A stretch of DNA of 64,000 bases from CALOAD01 sp942491415 (GTDB taxonomy: Bacteria > Cyanobacteriota > Vampirovibrionia > Gastranaerophilales > CALOAD01). Shown here in pieces: positions 1 through 8,970 of the stretch; the first letter of the stretch is position 1, and each line of letters begins with the position of its first letter. The DNA lies in assembly GCA_942491415.1 (NCBI GenBank), contig CALOAD010000020.1, positions 512,229 to 576,228 of the forward strand, in the 5' to 3' direction. The notes below the pieces were generated by a model that had not been told where the DNA came from, did not search any database, and saw only the letters and a list, made by a program, of their open reading frames with translations. Both the position numbers and the translations under genes were made by a program.

Positions 1-1
1 T

Positions 2-1213
2 CTAGTTAAAACATTTTCAAATATTAATATTGATGCTGTAATTTTGTCTGTAATTTCATTGGGAATAGTGTTTTTTACACCACAAAAGGTGAATCAAAAA
101 GTTCCATCAGCATTAATAGCACTTGTGGTGGGTACGGTTGTCAGTTTGTTTTTAAATATGGAAGTTGACAGAATTGGAATTATAAGTCAAGAACTACCAA
201 AGTTTTTAATGCCGGTTATAAATTTTGATAACATACAAAAATTAGTTCCGGTCGCCTTGTCATTAGCTGTAATTGGTGCTGTAGACTCACTTCTGACGGC
301 TCTCGTTATCGACTCTGTAACTAAAACCAAACATGATCCCGATAAAGTAATGTTAGGACAAGGAATAGGTAATGCAGTATCAGGATTGTTCGGAGGCTTA
401 ATAGGCGCCGGTGCTACTATGCGTACGGTCGTAAATATAAAAGCAGGAGCGCAAGAGCGTATTTCTGCCATAATACACTCATTATTTCTTGCGGGTTTAT
501 TGCTCGGAGCTGCTCCTATTGCGCAACATGTTCCTCTTGCAGTGCTGGCAGGTATTTTGATCAAAGTTGCTTCTGATATAATTGATTTTAAATTTTTAAA
601 AGTCTTAAAATATGCGCCACGTCACGATTTATACGTTATGGCAGTTGTATTTTTATTAACAGTGTTTTATGATCTGATTTTTGCAGTTGGTGCGGGCATT
701 ACTCTTTCAGCTATTCTTTTTGCCAAAACAGCAGCTGAAAATACTCAAGTCGGAATAAAAGAAGTTTATGATAAAGATATAGCAAAAATTGAAAAACAAA
801 TTGAAGATGAATCTCACCATAAAATAAGAGTTGTTCATATTTCAGGACAGTTTTTCTTTGGAACAACCACTCAAATTGTATCTCATTTTGATGAGCAGTT
901 AGGTACGAAATATTTAATCTTAAACTATGAAACGGATTCCCTAATGGATATTTCAGCTATTTTTGCTCTTGAAGATATTATTGTAAGGCTGCAAAGTCAA
1001 AGAATTAGAGTAATGATGGTTGTTCACTCTAAAGAAGTTGAAGAACAACTAAGAGATTTAAATATATTGAATCAAATTGGACCAAAGCATTTATTTTATG
1101 ATGAAATGGACGCCATCAGTAAGGCTAAAAAATATTTAACCAGAAAAATAACAATGAAAAAAAGAACAAAGAGAATGAAATTTCTGAGAACCATTGATGA
1201 AAAGTTAAAGTAA
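2..1213 (+). CDS. SulP-family anion transporter, C-terminal part (5' end outside window)
   Basis: The reading frame is open to the left edge of the window, so the N-terminal transmembrane helices are missing; TTG at 44 is only an internal codon. The visible part has several hydrophobic helices with the SulP-like stretch GNAVSGLFGGLIGAGATM, then a cytoplasmic STAS domain over about the last 130 residues (from roughly HISGQFFFG to the helix around LRDLNILNQIG). The C-terminus is strongly basic (KKRTKRMKF). SulP proteins move sulfate, bicarbonate or other anions; the substrate cannot be told from sequence. It lies 23 nt upstream of the superoxide reductase gene and could be cotranscribed with it. 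Family assignment is secure, substrate unknown. Confidence 0.88.
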   Translation, partial: LVKTFSNINIDAVILSVISLGIVFFTPQKVNQKVPSALIALVVGTVVSLFLNMEVDRIGIISQELPKFLMPVINFDNIQKLVPVALSLAVIGAVDSLLTALVIDSVTKTKHDPDKVMLGQGIGNAVSGLFGGLIGAGATMRTVVNIKAGAQERISAIIHSLFLAGLLLGAAPIAQHVPLAVLAGILIKVASDIIDFKFLKVLKYAPRHDLYVMAVVFLLTVFYDLIFAVGAGITLSAILFAKTAAENTQVGIKEVYDKDIAKIEKQIEDESHHKIRVVHISGQFFFGTTTQIVSHFDEQLGTKYLILNYETDSLMDISAIFALEDIIVRLQSQRIRVMMVVHSKEVEEQLRDLNILNQIGPKHLFYDEMDAISKAKKYLTRKITMKKRTKRMKFLRTIDEKLK

Positions 1214-1236
1214 AGATAAAAGAGGTTAAATATCTA

Positions 1237-1620
1237 ATGACTAAGATGTCTGAACTTTATAAATGTGATATTTGTTTAAATATTGTAGAAATTACACATG
1301 CCGGAAACGGTGTATTAGAGTGCTGTAATCAGGCAATGAATTTACTTGGCGAAAATAATATAGAGGCTTCATTTGAAAAACATATACCTGTTTTTAGCTG
1401 TTGTGGTGATGAAATAACCGTAAAAGTAGGAGAGACTCATCATCCAATGGAAGAAAAACATTACATAGAGTTTATAGAATTGGTGTCAAATAATAAAGTT
1501 TTTCGAAAGATTTTAACCCCTACGGATAAACCCGAGGTAAAATTTCATTTAGACAATGAAAACGATGAATTTTATATTAGATCATATTGTAATTTACATG
1601 GATTATGGAGGAATAATTAA
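1237..1620 (+). CDS. dfx: Desulfoferrodoxin (superoxide reductase)
   Basis: A 127-aa protein with both iron sites of the two-domain desulfoferrodoxins. The N-terminal desulforedoxin-type FeCys4 centre is C10, C13, C29 and C30. The catalytic superoxide reductase centre has H49, H69, H75, C118 and H121, with the diagnostic EKHIPV, HHPMEEKHYIE and YCNLHGLW motifs. It reduces superoxide to hydrogen peroxide without making oxygen, using electrons from rubredoxin-type donors, in the cytoplasm of anaerobes. An agagg sequence precedes the ATG. The stop codon overlaps the start of the ferritin gene by one base, so the two are translationally linked: one removes superoxide, the other stores iron. Confidence 0.95.
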   Translation: MTKMSELYKCDICLNIVEITHAGNGVLECCNQAMNLLGENNIEASFEKHIPVFSCCGDEITVKVGETHHPMEEKHYIEFIELVSNNKVFRKILTPTDKPEVKFHLDNENDEFYIRSYCNLHGLWRNN

Positions 1621-2126
1621 TGTTAACATCTAAAATGGAACAAGCTTTAAACGAACAATTAAATAAAGAGTTATTTTCGTCATATTTATATCTTGCAATG
1701 TCATCCTATTGTGACGCTTTAGGCTTGCAAGGGGCGTCAAATTGGATGAATGTTCAATCGGAAGAAGAGCATTTTCATGCAATGAAAATTTATAAGTATA
1801 TACAAGAACGAGGCGGAAGAGTGATGTTGGAGCAAATTGACAAACCTCAATCTGAATGGAAGTCTTTGCTTGATGTTTTTGAAGCGACTTTAGAGCATGA
1901 ACAATTTATCACCAAAAGTATAAATGAACTTATGTCTTTAGCTATTGAAGAAAAAGACCACGCTTCTTGTTCGTTTTTAAATTGGTTTATAGATGAGCAA
2001 GTGGAAGAAGAAGCTACAGTAGGTGATTTGCTCAATAAAATAAAATTAATCGGCGAAACAGGCAATGCTGCTTTTGTTTTAGACCAAGAGTTAGCAAAAC
2101 GTATTTTTGTTCCACCGGCACAATAA
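1620..2126 (+). CDS. ftnA: Bacterial non-haem ferritin
   Basis: 168 aa, the normal length for bacterial FtnA. It shows the four-helix iron-binding pattern: a first helix with NKELFSSYLY, the second with SEEEHFHAMK, and the third with LEHEQFITKSINEL followed by DEQVEEEA. It oxidises Fe(II) at its ferroxidase site and stores it in a 24-subunit shell. GGAGG lies just upstream of the ATG and the ATG shares its first base with the stop of dfx. The pairing suggests joint control by oxidative or iron stress; no Fur or PerR box was recognised by eye. Confidence 0.93.
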   Translation: MLTSKMEQALNEQLNKELFSSYLYLAMSSYCDALGLQGASNWMNVQSEEEHFHAMKIYKYIQERGGRVMLEQIDKPQSEWKSLLDVFEATLEHEQFITKSINELMSLAIEEKDHASCSFLNWFIDEQVEEEATVGDLLNKIKLIGETGNAAFVLDQELAKRIFVPPAQ

Positions 2127-2139
2127 ACAAATAAAAGTT

Positions 2140-2886
2140 TTATAAAATGCTCAAAAATTTATGCGTTTGAGGAATTACTCTTGCATTGATATTTTTGCTA
2201 TTCAAAAATTCCTGATAATCAAACAGATTTTTAGCTGACGCCAAAAGTATTTTATCTTTTGAATCTACGGGTTGAATTATAACTTGAATATTATTTGATG
2301 TTTGATGAATTAATTCGGCAAGTTTAACAAGCTCATTTTGACTTGTTTTTGATGTTACAACTACTTTTAGGTATAGTTTTTTATTATTCTTTATTGCTAT
2401 ATCTATAAAATTTAGATGATCATTCCAGCGAGTTACTTCTTTGGTAGAGCTTTCAAGCTTTACATCCATCGAAACATAATCAATATAATCTATTACGCTA
2501 TTAAGTTCGTTAAATAAAGTGCCGTTTGTCTCCAGGTAAATTTTATTTTGCTTTGCTATTTCGGGTAAAAATCTTTGTAGAAAGTTGTTGTGTAATAAAG
2601 GCTCACCACCGGTGAGACTTATAGAATGATGTTGTATTGAGTCAAAAGAATTTATTATTTTAATTAAATCACTTTTTTTAATCGGATTTTGAAAACATTC
2701 AAATTTTTCAGAATTTGGGATTATTTCAACTTTGCAATAATCTTCAGCTTTATGCGATGTATCGCAATAACTACAATTTAAATTACAACCTGCAAAACGT
2801 AAAAATAACTGTCGATATCCTATATAAGGACCTTCTCCTTGAATTGAAGAAAATATTTCTATGATATTAGCTTTTTTTTCGTTCAT
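2140..2886 (-). CDS. queE: 7-carboxy-7-deazaguanine synthase (radical SAM)
   Basis: 248-aa radical SAM protein. The N-terminus has IFSSIQGEGPYIGYRQLFLR followed by the cluster motif CNLNCSYCD (CX3CX2C), and SLTGGEPLL provides the SAM-binding GGE segment. QueE converts 6-carboxytetrahydropterin to 7-carboxy-7-deazaguanine in the preQ0/queuosine pathway. No other queuosine gene is visible nearby. The start ATG abuts the stop of the upstream DnaJ-like gene with no gap, so the two are probably one transcript. It converges on the ferritin gene with only 13 nt between stops. Generic activating enzymes such as NrdG also carry CX3CX2C, but the QGEG start is typical of QueE. Confidence 0.88.
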   Translation of the reverse strand: MNEKKANIIEIFSSIQGEGPYIGYRQLFLRFAGCNLNCSYCDTSHKAEDYCKVEIIPNSEKFECFQNPIKKSDLIKIINSFDSIQHHSISLTGGEPLLHNNFLQRFLPEIAKQNKIYLETNGTLFNELNSVIDYIDYVSMDVKLESSTKEVTRWNDHLNFIDIAIKNNKKLYLKVVVTSKTSQNELVKLAELIHQTSNNIQVIIQPVDSKDKILLASAKNLFDYQEFLNSKNINARVIPQTHKFLSIL

Positions 2887-3978
2887 TTAACGCTCCAAAA
2901 TAAGGCTTTCACGAGGGTTATAATTTGAAATATTTTTTAATTGCTTAAATAGCTCAAGTTCTTCTTTTGAACATTTTTTAGGGATATCAATTTTTACAAT
3001 AACGATATGATCGCCTTTTGTCTTGTTTTTATCGTCTGAAAGCCCTTGATTTGTAAGCCTGAATTTTTGCCCTGATTGAGTATGAGCAGGGATTTTCATT
3101 GTTATGAATCCATCTACGGTAGGTACTTCAATTTCAGCACCCAAAATAGCTTCATGCACTGATATTGGAACTTCACAACTAACATTAAGCTCTTCAAATG
3201 AGAATAGATTATTTTTTTGCAGTTTTATATTTAAGAGCAAATCTCCATTGGCTCCGCCATTTTTACCTCTATTTCCTTCACCGACAATCTTTACTTTTGA
3301 GCCGTTTTTTATGTTGGGAGGGATTTTCACCGAGATTTTTTTATGGCTGGAAATTTCACCTGCTCCCTTGCAATCGGTGCATTTTGCTCCATTGCTGAAT
3401 TTTTTGCCGAGGCATTTTTTACAGGTATTTGTCTGGATGATATTAATATTTCTGACAGTGCCGTTTTTAGCTTCCTGAATACTTACAGAAACATCTGTTG
3501 TTATGTCATTACCCTTCAGTGGTTTGGCTGTTTGCTTTTGAGTATTATTTTGCGTTTGTGTTTTAGCTTTTGGTGTTTGATAACCGGATGGTTTTTTGAA
3601 AATCCCATCTAAAAATTCCGAAAAAACTTCATTAAATTCTTTGTCATTTTTTTGCGTTTTTTTCTTTTCTTTATAATCTTGAGTGTTTCTTGTATAGGCA
3701 TTTTTTGCTTGGGATTTTGCTTGATTGGAACGAGTTTTTTGATTAAAAGAAGTAAACCCGTTTGTTATATCGTAATGACGTCGTTTTGAGTCATTGGATA
3801 ATATATCATAAGCTTCGCCGATTTCTTTAAATTTTATTTCACTGGCTCTATTGCCTGTATTTACATCAGGGTGATATTTTCGGGCAAGTTTTCGATATGC
3901 AGACTTGACCTCCTCCTTTTGTGCGGAAGGATTGATTCCTAATATTTTATAATAATCTTTTTTATTGCCATTACTCAT
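2887..3978 (-). CDS. DnaJ-like co-chaperone with half-size zinc centre
   Basis: 363 aa. An N-terminal J domain (residues about 8-72) carries HPD at 36-38, needed to stimulate the DnaK ATPase. A Lys/Gln/Thr-rich low-complexity linker follows (about 75-160) instead of the usual Gly/Phe region. The C-terminal substrate-binding domains contain VKIPPNIKNGSKVKIVGEG and VKIPAHTQSGQKFRLTNQG-type repeats. Between them there are only two CXXC motifs (CKKC and CTDC) where true DnaJ has four CXXCXGXG, so the zinc region is reduced to about one site. It is intermediate between DnaJ and the zinc-free CbpA class. Head of a two-gene unit with queE. Confidence 0.85.
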   Translation of the reverse strand: MSNGNKKDYYKILGINPSAQKEEVKSAYRKLARKYHPDVNTGNRASEIKFKEIGEAYDILSNDSKRRHYDITNGFTSFNQKTRSNQAKSQAKNAYTRNTQDYKEKKKTQKNDKEFNEVFSEFLDGIFKKPSGYQTPKAKTQTQNNTQKQTAKPLKGNDITTDVSVSIQEAKNGTVRNINIIQTNTCKKCLGKKFSNGAKCTDCKGAGEISSHKKISVKIPPNIKNGSKVKIVGEGNRGKNGGANGDLLLNIKLQKNNLFSFEELNVSCEVPISVHEAILGAEIEVPTVDGFITMKIPAHTQSGQKFRLTNQGLSDDKNKTKGDHIVIVKIDIPKKCSKEELELFKQLKNISNYNPRESLILER

Positions 3979-4133
3979 AAGTTAATTTTACTGTGATTAA
4001 AAAAATTATCCAACTATTTTTAAAAACCTTATTAATCTTATTAAGAATTGAATAAAAATATTCGAAATTATAACTTATTTATGCTTTAATTTTATTATTA
4101 TTTGGGCTGATAGACACTGAATGGGTGATGGAA

Positions 4134-5408
4134 ATGAACAAAGCTATAAAAGTAGGACTGTTGGGCTTAGGAACTGTAGGGAGTGGTGTTTTTAAGACAT
4201 TATACGGCAACGATACAATTGAAATAAAATCAATTGCGGTTAAAAATATTAGTAAAAAAAGAAATATAGAAGGATTATCAAATAATATTTTAACGGATAA
4301 TCCTCGTCAAATAGTCGAAGATCCTGAAATACAAATTGTTGTGGAAATAATGGGCGGAATAAATCCTGCTTATGATCTTATTAAAACAGCGATTTTGAAT
4401 AAAAAACACATTGTAACAGCCAATAAAGAGCTTATAGCCAAGTATGGGGAAGAGCTTTTTGAATTGGCAAAAGACAATAATGTAGTTATTTTATATGAAG
4501 CGGCTGTTGCAGGTGGCATCCCTATTATCATGCCGGTAAAAACAGGACTGGCAGGAAATAAATTTAAGAAGATAGCAGGTATTTTAAATGGAACTACCAA
4601 TTTTATCCTCTCAAAAATGGAAAAAGAAGGCGCAGAATTTGAAACTGTATTAAAAGAAGCTCAAGAACTTGGCTATGCAGAGGCTGATCCTACAGGAGAT
4701 GTCCAGGGTTTTGATGCAGCATATAAAATAGCGATTTTGGCATCAATTGCTTTTAATAAAAGAATTGATATGGCTCAGGTTTATAGAGAAGGTATAGATA
4801 AAATTACTCCCTTAGATACTCAGTATGCAAAAGAATTTGACTATAAAATAAAGTTAATTGCATTAGCGCAAGAAAATGAAGAAAATAAAATAGACATAAG
4901 GGTTCATCCTTTCTTTGTCTCGACAAAACATCCACTTGCTCATATCGATGACGTTTTAAACGCAGTATTTTTACAAGGTGAACCTGTTGGTAAAGTGATG
5001 TTCTCAGGACCGGGAGCCGGTGAATTCCCCACTGCAAGTTCTGTCGTAGGTGATATTATTTCACTTGCGCAAGAAATTCCATTTACAGATTATCCACTTC
5101 CAATGCTGCGTTGCCGGCATGAAGAAAACGCAGGTTACGTAAAAATAAGCGAAACCCAAAATAAATATTATATAAGCGTAAAAGCTCAAAACAATCCTGG
5201 TGTTATAGGTGAACTTGGTGTTATTTGTGGAAGTAACGGACTAAACCTTTCAAGTATAGTTCAAAAAGGACTTTTAGAAGATGGAAGTGCTCATGTAGTA
5301 ATGCTTACTGAATTATCTAATGAAAAAAACATGACAAATGCCGTAGAGAAAATGAATAAATCTCCAAACATAACAAGAGTTCTTAATGTAATAAGAATAA
5401 TGGATTAA
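4134..5408 (+). CDS. hom: Homoserine dehydrogenase
   Basis: About 424 aa. The N-terminal NAD(P)-binding fold has VGLLGLGTVGSGV, the catalytic domain has AAVAGGIPII and GILNGTTNFIL, and a C-terminal ACT domain (about residues 345-424, NNPGVIGELGVICGSNGL) provides feedback control by threonine. It reduces aspartate semialdehyde to homoserine. GTG 4125, ATG 4128 and ATG 4134 are all in frame; I prefer 4134 because GGTGAT lies five to six bases upstream. It heads an operon with thrC (18 nt downstream), asnS and a C_GCAxxG gene. Lysine-sensitive aspartokinase is not fused, so this is the monofunctional form. Confidence 0.94.
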   Translation: MNKAIKVGLLGLGTVGSGVFKTLYGNDTIEIKSIAVKNISKKRNIEGLSNNILTDNPRQIVEDPEIQIVVEIMGGINPAYDLIKTAILNKKHIVTANKELIAKYGEELFELAKDNNVVILYEAAVAGGIPIIMPVKTGLAGNKFKKIAGILNGTTNFILSKMEKEGAEFETVLKEAQELGYAEADPTGDVQGFDAAYKIAILASIAFNKRIDMAQVYREGIDKITPLDTQYAKEFDYKIKLIALAQENEENKIDIRVHPFFVSTKHPLAHIDDVLNAVFLQGEPVGKVMFSGPGAGEFPTASSVVGDIISLAQEIPFTDYPLPMLRCRHEENAGYVKISETQNKYYISVKAQNNPGVIGELGVICGSNGLNLSSIVQKGLLEDGSAHVVMLTELSNEKNMTNAVEKMNKSPNITRVLNVIRIMD

Positions 5409-5426
5409 CAAGAATAAAGGTGAGAT

Positions 5427-6500
5427 ATGAAAACAAAATGCGAAAAATACAACGGGCTTATCAATAGGTACAAAGACTTTCTTCCCGTTTCAGATAATAC
5501 ACCTGTCATAACAATCAACGAAGGTAATACCCCGCTAATAAAAGCTGATAATCTGGCAAAAGTAATAGGATTAAATGCAAATATCTATTTAAAATACGAT
5601 GGTGCAAACCCCACAGGAAGCTTTAAAGACAGGGGAATGACAATGGCTGTTTCTAAAGCGGTTGAAGAAGGAAGCAATGCCATTATTTGTGCAAGTACAG
5701 GAAATACAAGTGCTGCTGCGGCTGCATACGGTGCAAAAGCAGGGCTTAGAACTTTTGTGTTAATTCCTGACGGTTATATCGCTTTGGGGAAATTAGCTCA
5801 GGCGATGATGTATGGGGCTGAAGTAATTGCAATTGACGGTAATTTTGACGAAGCTCTTGAAATAGTGAGAGATTTATCCGAAAAATACCCCTTAACTCTT
5901 GTAAATTCTGTAAATCCATATAGGATAGAAGGTCAAAAGACTTCTGCTTTTGAAATTTGTGATGTTTTAGGCGATGCTCCTGATTATCTTTGCATTCCTG
6001 TTGGAAACGCAGGTAACATAACTGCATACTGGAAAGGCTTTAAAGAATATAAAGACAAGGGATTTTCTCGAAATTTACCAAAAATTTATGGTTTTGAAGC
6101 GGAAGGATCAGCAGCCATAGTAAAAGGTGCAAGAATAGAAAAGCCTGAGACTATAGCTACAGCAATCAGAATCGGAAATCCTGCAAGCTGGCAACAAGCT
6201 GAAAATGCGAGAGATGAGTCAAAAGGATTAATTGATTTTGTAACAGATGAAGAGATTATTGAAGCTTATAAACTTATGGCAAGAGCCGAAGGTGTCTTGG
6301 CTGAGCCTGCAAGCGCAGCATCTGTAGCAGGATTAATAAAATCTCATAAAGCAGGATTAATTCAAGAAAATTCAACAATCGCTTGTGTTTTAACGGGCAA
6401 TGGACTTAAAGATCCTGATGCCGCAATTAAATATTCAGGTTGTGAAATTAAAAAAACATCTTCAAATTTAGAAGATATCGTTAAAGCTCTTAATATTTAG
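5427..6500 (+). CDS. thrC: Threonine synthase
   Basis: 357 aa, a PLP fold-type II enzyme. The pyridoxal lysine is K67 in PTGSFKDRGM, the phosphate loop is in ASTGNTSAAAAAYG, and a glycine-rich PVGNAGNI segment follows. It converts O-phosphohomoserine to threonine, the last step of the branch begun by the upstream hom. Length and the NTPLIKADNL start fit the short bacterial class. A good AAAGGTGA lies before the ATG. No thrB (homoserine kinase) is present in this window. Confidence 0.95.
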   Translation: MKTKCEKYNGLINRYKDFLPVSDNTPVITINEGNTPLIKADNLAKVIGLNANIYLKYDGANPTGSFKDRGMTMAVSKAVEEGSNAIICASTGNTSAAAAAYGAKAGLRTFVLIPDGYIALGKLAQAMMYGAEVIAIDGNFDEALEIVRDLSEKYPLTLVNSVNPYRIEGQKTSAFEICDVLGDAPDYLCIPVGNAGNITAYWKGFKEYKDKGFSRNLPKIYGFEAEGSAAIVKGARIEKPETIATAIRIGNPASWQQAENARDESKGLIDFVTDEEIIEAYKLMARAEGVLAEPASAASVAGLIKSHKAGLIQENSTIACVLTGNGLKDPDAAIKYSGCEIKKTSSNLEDIVKALNI

Positions 6501-6518
6501 GTCTTAGAGGAGAAAATA

Positions 6519-7820
6519 ATGTCAGAAGCAAAACATGTTTATATAAAAGACGTTGGAAGTCATGAAGGACAAGACGTTAAATTACTAGGTTGGTTATTTA
6601 ATAAAAGATCAAGCGGAAAACTTCATTTCCTCCAAATACGAGACGGTTCAGCGATTATTCAAGGTGTTGTTTTTAAAGGAGATGTCTCGCCCGAGCTCTT
6701 TGAAGAAGCAGGAAAATTAACACAAGAAACAGCTATTGAAGTAATTGGAACAGTAAAAGAACATAATAGATCAGCTTTAGGATATGAATTGGCTGTGAAA
6801 GAAATAAAAGTTATTAACGAAGCGGAAGAATATCCTATAACCCCTAAAGAGCACGGCGTTCATTTCTTAATGGAACATAGGCACCTTTGGTTAAGGTCTA
6901 AAAAACAAAATGCGATTTTAAAAATTCGTCATCAAATCATTAAAGCTGTTAGAGATTATTTTGATAAAAACGATTTTACTCTCATTGATGCCCCAATATT
7001 CACTCCTTCGGCTTGTGAAGGAACTACAAATCTTTTTGAAACAACATATTTTGAGGATAAGGCTTATTTGACACAAAGCGGACAACTTTATATGGAAGCC
7101 GCTGCAATGGCTTTTGGTAAGGTATATTGTTTTGGTCCTACATTCAGAGCTGAAAAATCAAAAACCAGACGTCATTTGACAGAATTTTGGATGGTGGAAC
7201 CGGAAGTTGCTTTTAACGACTTAAAAGATAACATGGATTTGGCTGAAGATTTTGTTGAATATGTTGTTCAAGAAGTTGTAAAACACAGAAGAGCTGAACT
7301 TGAATTGTTGGAACGTGATATTTCTAAGCTTGAAAATATCAAAAAACCATTCCCGAGAATAACTTATGACGAAGCCATTCAAATACTCAAAGATAAAGGA
7401 ATGGAAGTCAAGTGGGGAGAAGATTTTGGTGGTGATGAAGAAACGATCATTTCCGAACAATTTAACTGTCCCGTTATGATTCATAGATATCCTGCCGATT
7501 GCAAAGCTTTTTATATGAAACAAGATCCTGAAAATGCCAAATTAGCTCTTTGCGTTGATATGATTGCACCTGAAGGTTATGGTGAAATAATTGGCGGTGG
7601 TCAAAGGGAAGATGATATAGACGTTCTTTTGAAGAAAATTAATGAACATGAACTTCCTGAAGAAGCTTTTGACTGGTATTTAGATTTAAGAAAATACGGA
7701 AGTGTTGAGCATTCAGGATTTGGACTTGGTATTGAACGTACAGTATCTTGGTTATGTGGTTTGCATCACGTTCGAGAGACAATACCGTTCCCAAGGTTAA
7801 TGGATAGATTAAAACCATAA
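6519..7820 (+). CDS. asnS: Asparaginyl-tRNA synthetase
   Basis: 433 aa class IIb synthetase. An N-terminal OB fold (about 10-105, with LLGWLFNKRSSGKLHFLQIR) binds the anticodon. The catalytic domain has motif 2 around FGPTFRAEKSKTRRHLTEFW and motif 3 GFGLGIERTVSWLCGL near the C-terminus. The REDDIDVLLKKI and FDWYLDLRKYGSVEHSGFG segments fit AsnS rather than AspRS. An AGAGGAG precedes the ATG. Its place in the threonine operon links aspartate-family amino acid supply with charging; whether AsnRS expression follows threonine levels cannot be read from the DNA. Confidence 0.92.
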   Translation: MSEAKHVYIKDVGSHEGQDVKLLGWLFNKRSSGKLHFLQIRDGSAIIQGVVFKGDVSPELFEEAGKLTQETAIEVIGTVKEHNRSALGYELAVKEIKVINEAEEYPITPKEHGVHFLMEHRHLWLRSKKQNAILKIRHQIIKAVRDYFDKNDFTLIDAPIFTPSACEGTTNLFETTYFEDKAYLTQSGQLYMEAAAMAFGKVYCFGPTFRAEKSKTRRHLTEFWMVEPEVAFNDLKDNMDLAEDFVEYVVQEVVKHRRAELELLERDISKLENIKKPFPRITYDEAIQILKDKGMEVKWGEDFGGDEETIISEQFNCPVMIHRYPADCKAFYMKQDPENAKLALCVDMIAPEGYGEIIGGGQREDDIDVLLKKINEHELPEEAFDWYLDLRKYGSVEHSGFGLGIERTVSWLCGLHHVRETIPFPRLMDRLKP

Positions 7821-7842
7821 GGACAAGATAAGGATTTCATAA

Positions 7843-8253
7843 ATGAATAAAATGCCTGAAATAGCGAAAGAACATTATTTAAACGGTAATTCTTGTTCTG
7901 TTGCAGTTGTAAAATCAGCTGTAGATACAGGTTTTATCAAACCACAAGATGCAGAAGCACTTGTTAAAACTGCCTCAGCTTTTTCAGGAGGAATGGGGGC
8001 AGGATGTCTTTGTGGGTCAATTTCCGGTGCTCAGATTGTTTTAGGCTACACCCTAGGTCGTTCGGCAGCATCGAGACGTTTAATCTCTGAATTTACTGAT
8101 ATTCATGGAGCTACTTGTTGTAGGATTTTGAGTGGAAAATATAAAAATGATCTTGAAAAAAGACGTGAAAATTGCTCCAATCAAGTTTATAATTCGGCAA
8201 GCATCTTGGATTCTATCTTAAAAGAAAGCTTTGAAGCTGCATCTTTAGATTAG
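7843..8253 (+). CDS. C_GCAxxG_C_C family redox-type protein
   Basis: 136 aa. The cysteine pattern matches the C_GCAxxG_C_C family: NGNSCSVAVV at the N-terminus, FSGGMGAGCLCGSISGA in the middle, CCRIL and ENCSNQVYNSASI near the end. The family is thought to be redox-active or metal-binding, but no biochemical role is established that I can name. It is the last gene of the hom-thrC-asnS operon, 22 nt after asnS and followed by two hairpins. The middle motif has GAGCLCGS where the family consensus has GCAxxG, a minor variation. Confidence 0.8.
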   Translation: MNKMPEIAKEHYLNGNSCSVAVVKSAVDTGFIKPQDAEALVKTASAFSGGMGAGCLCGSISGAQIVLGYTLGRSAASRRLISEFTDIHGATCCRILSGKYKNDLEKRRENCSNQVYNSASILDSILKESFEAASLD

Positions 8254-8266
8254 AATTGCATATTGC

Positions 8267-8334
8267 AAAAAACTATATAATAGTTTTTTAAATAAAAGTT
8301 AAAATTAAGGAATTGCTTATCAATTCCTTAATTT
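8267..8334 (+). terminator. Twin hairpins ending the hom operon
   Basis: Two inverted repeats follow the last operon gene. The first has ten-base arms AAAAAACTAT / ATAGTTTTTT around ATA (8267-8289) and ends in Ts. The second has 14-base arms starting AAATTAAGG (8302-8315) and pairing with 8321-8334 around CTTAT. Either could end transcription; the first has the more terminator-like U tract. Confidence 0.6.
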
Positions 8335-8354
8335 ATTAAGTTTGATAAGTTTTT

Positions 8355-8638
8355 GGGAATTACAACAATTGTCATTGCGAGGAATAAAATGACGAAGCAA
8401 TCTAAAAATCCTAATTTGTCACCATTTTTCTTGGATTGCTTCAGCTTAAAGGCTTCGCAATGACAGGAGGGCAAAAGAGGACATTTTGAAATGGCGGAAA
8501 TTTAGGGATTACAACAATTGTCATTGCGAGGAATGAAATGACGAAGCAATCTAAAAAGCCTAATTTTCGCTATTTTTCTTGGATTGCTTCAGCCTAAAGG
8601 CTTCGCAATGACAAGGAGGGCAAAAAAGGACATTTTGG
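8355..8638. repeat. Tandem pair of palindromic intergenic repeats (REP-like)
   Basis: Two about 134-base copies (8355-8488 and 8505-8638, period 150) are nearly identical. Each holds a long imperfect hairpin: GTCATTGCGAGG pairs with the CGCAATGAC end, and GAAGCAATC pairs with GGATTGCTTC. Each ends in a shared tail with AGGACATTTTG. Elements of this CATTGCGAGG...GCAATCC type occur widely between genes in many bacteria; I infer a transposase-dependent or REPIN-like origin, but no transposase lies in the window. No gene is seen in 8335-8703. Confidence 0.8.
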
Positions 8639-8703
8639 TTGAAAAAGTCAAGGAGGAAGGTGAGGGAAGTTCTAATTATTTAAAAACTTCTGAAAATCAA
8701 AAA

Positions 8704-8943
8704 TTAATCAAATTTTATTAATTCCCACATTTCAACATTTAATGCTTTGGCAATTTTTTCGAGCTTTTGTAAGGTTATATCCCTCTTCGCGGTTTCTAGC
8801 ATTCCTATAGTGGATCTTGAAATCCCAGAATCACATGAAAGCTCATCTTGAGTTAAGCCTTTTTTTTGCCTTGTAGCTTTTAATTTTATAGAAAATTTTT
8901 GCAGTACATCTTTACACATAATTTTATTTATATTATTATTCAC
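8704..8943 (-). CDS. XRE-family HTH transcriptional regulator
   Basis: 79 aa, essentially a single lambda-repressor-like HTH domain: LKATRQKKGLTQDELSCDSG, then the recognition helix region ISRSTIGMLETAKRDIT and LEKIAKALNVEMWELI. It starts with GTG at 8943; a later in-frame ATG at 8919 lacks a ribosome site, so the start is uncertain. It diverges from the 92-aa gene at 8993 with 49 bases between. That gap carries two direct repeats, TCAAAAGGACA and TCAACAGGACA, which are candidate operators. It probably represses itself and its neighbour. Confidence 0.82.
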   Translation of the reverse strand: MNNNINKIMCKDVLQKFSIKLKATRQKKGLTQDELSCDSGISRSTIGMLETAKRDITLQKLEKIAKALNVEMWELIKFD

Positions 8944-8945
8944 TC

Positions 8946-8970
8946 AAAAGGACAATCACTCAACAGGACA
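8946..8970. promoter_or_regulatory. Direct repeats in divergent XRE/92-aa promoter region
   Basis: CACTCAAAAGGACA and CACTCAACAGGACA follow one another, 16 bases apart, overlapping the start of the XRE gene and upstream of the 92-aa gene. The position suits an operator for the XRE protein. The assignment is inference only. Confidence 0.35.

Noticed and set aside
3104..3612. Plus-strand frames opposite the DnaJ-like gene
   Set aside because: They are antisense shadows of a well-supported coding region, with unnatural composition.
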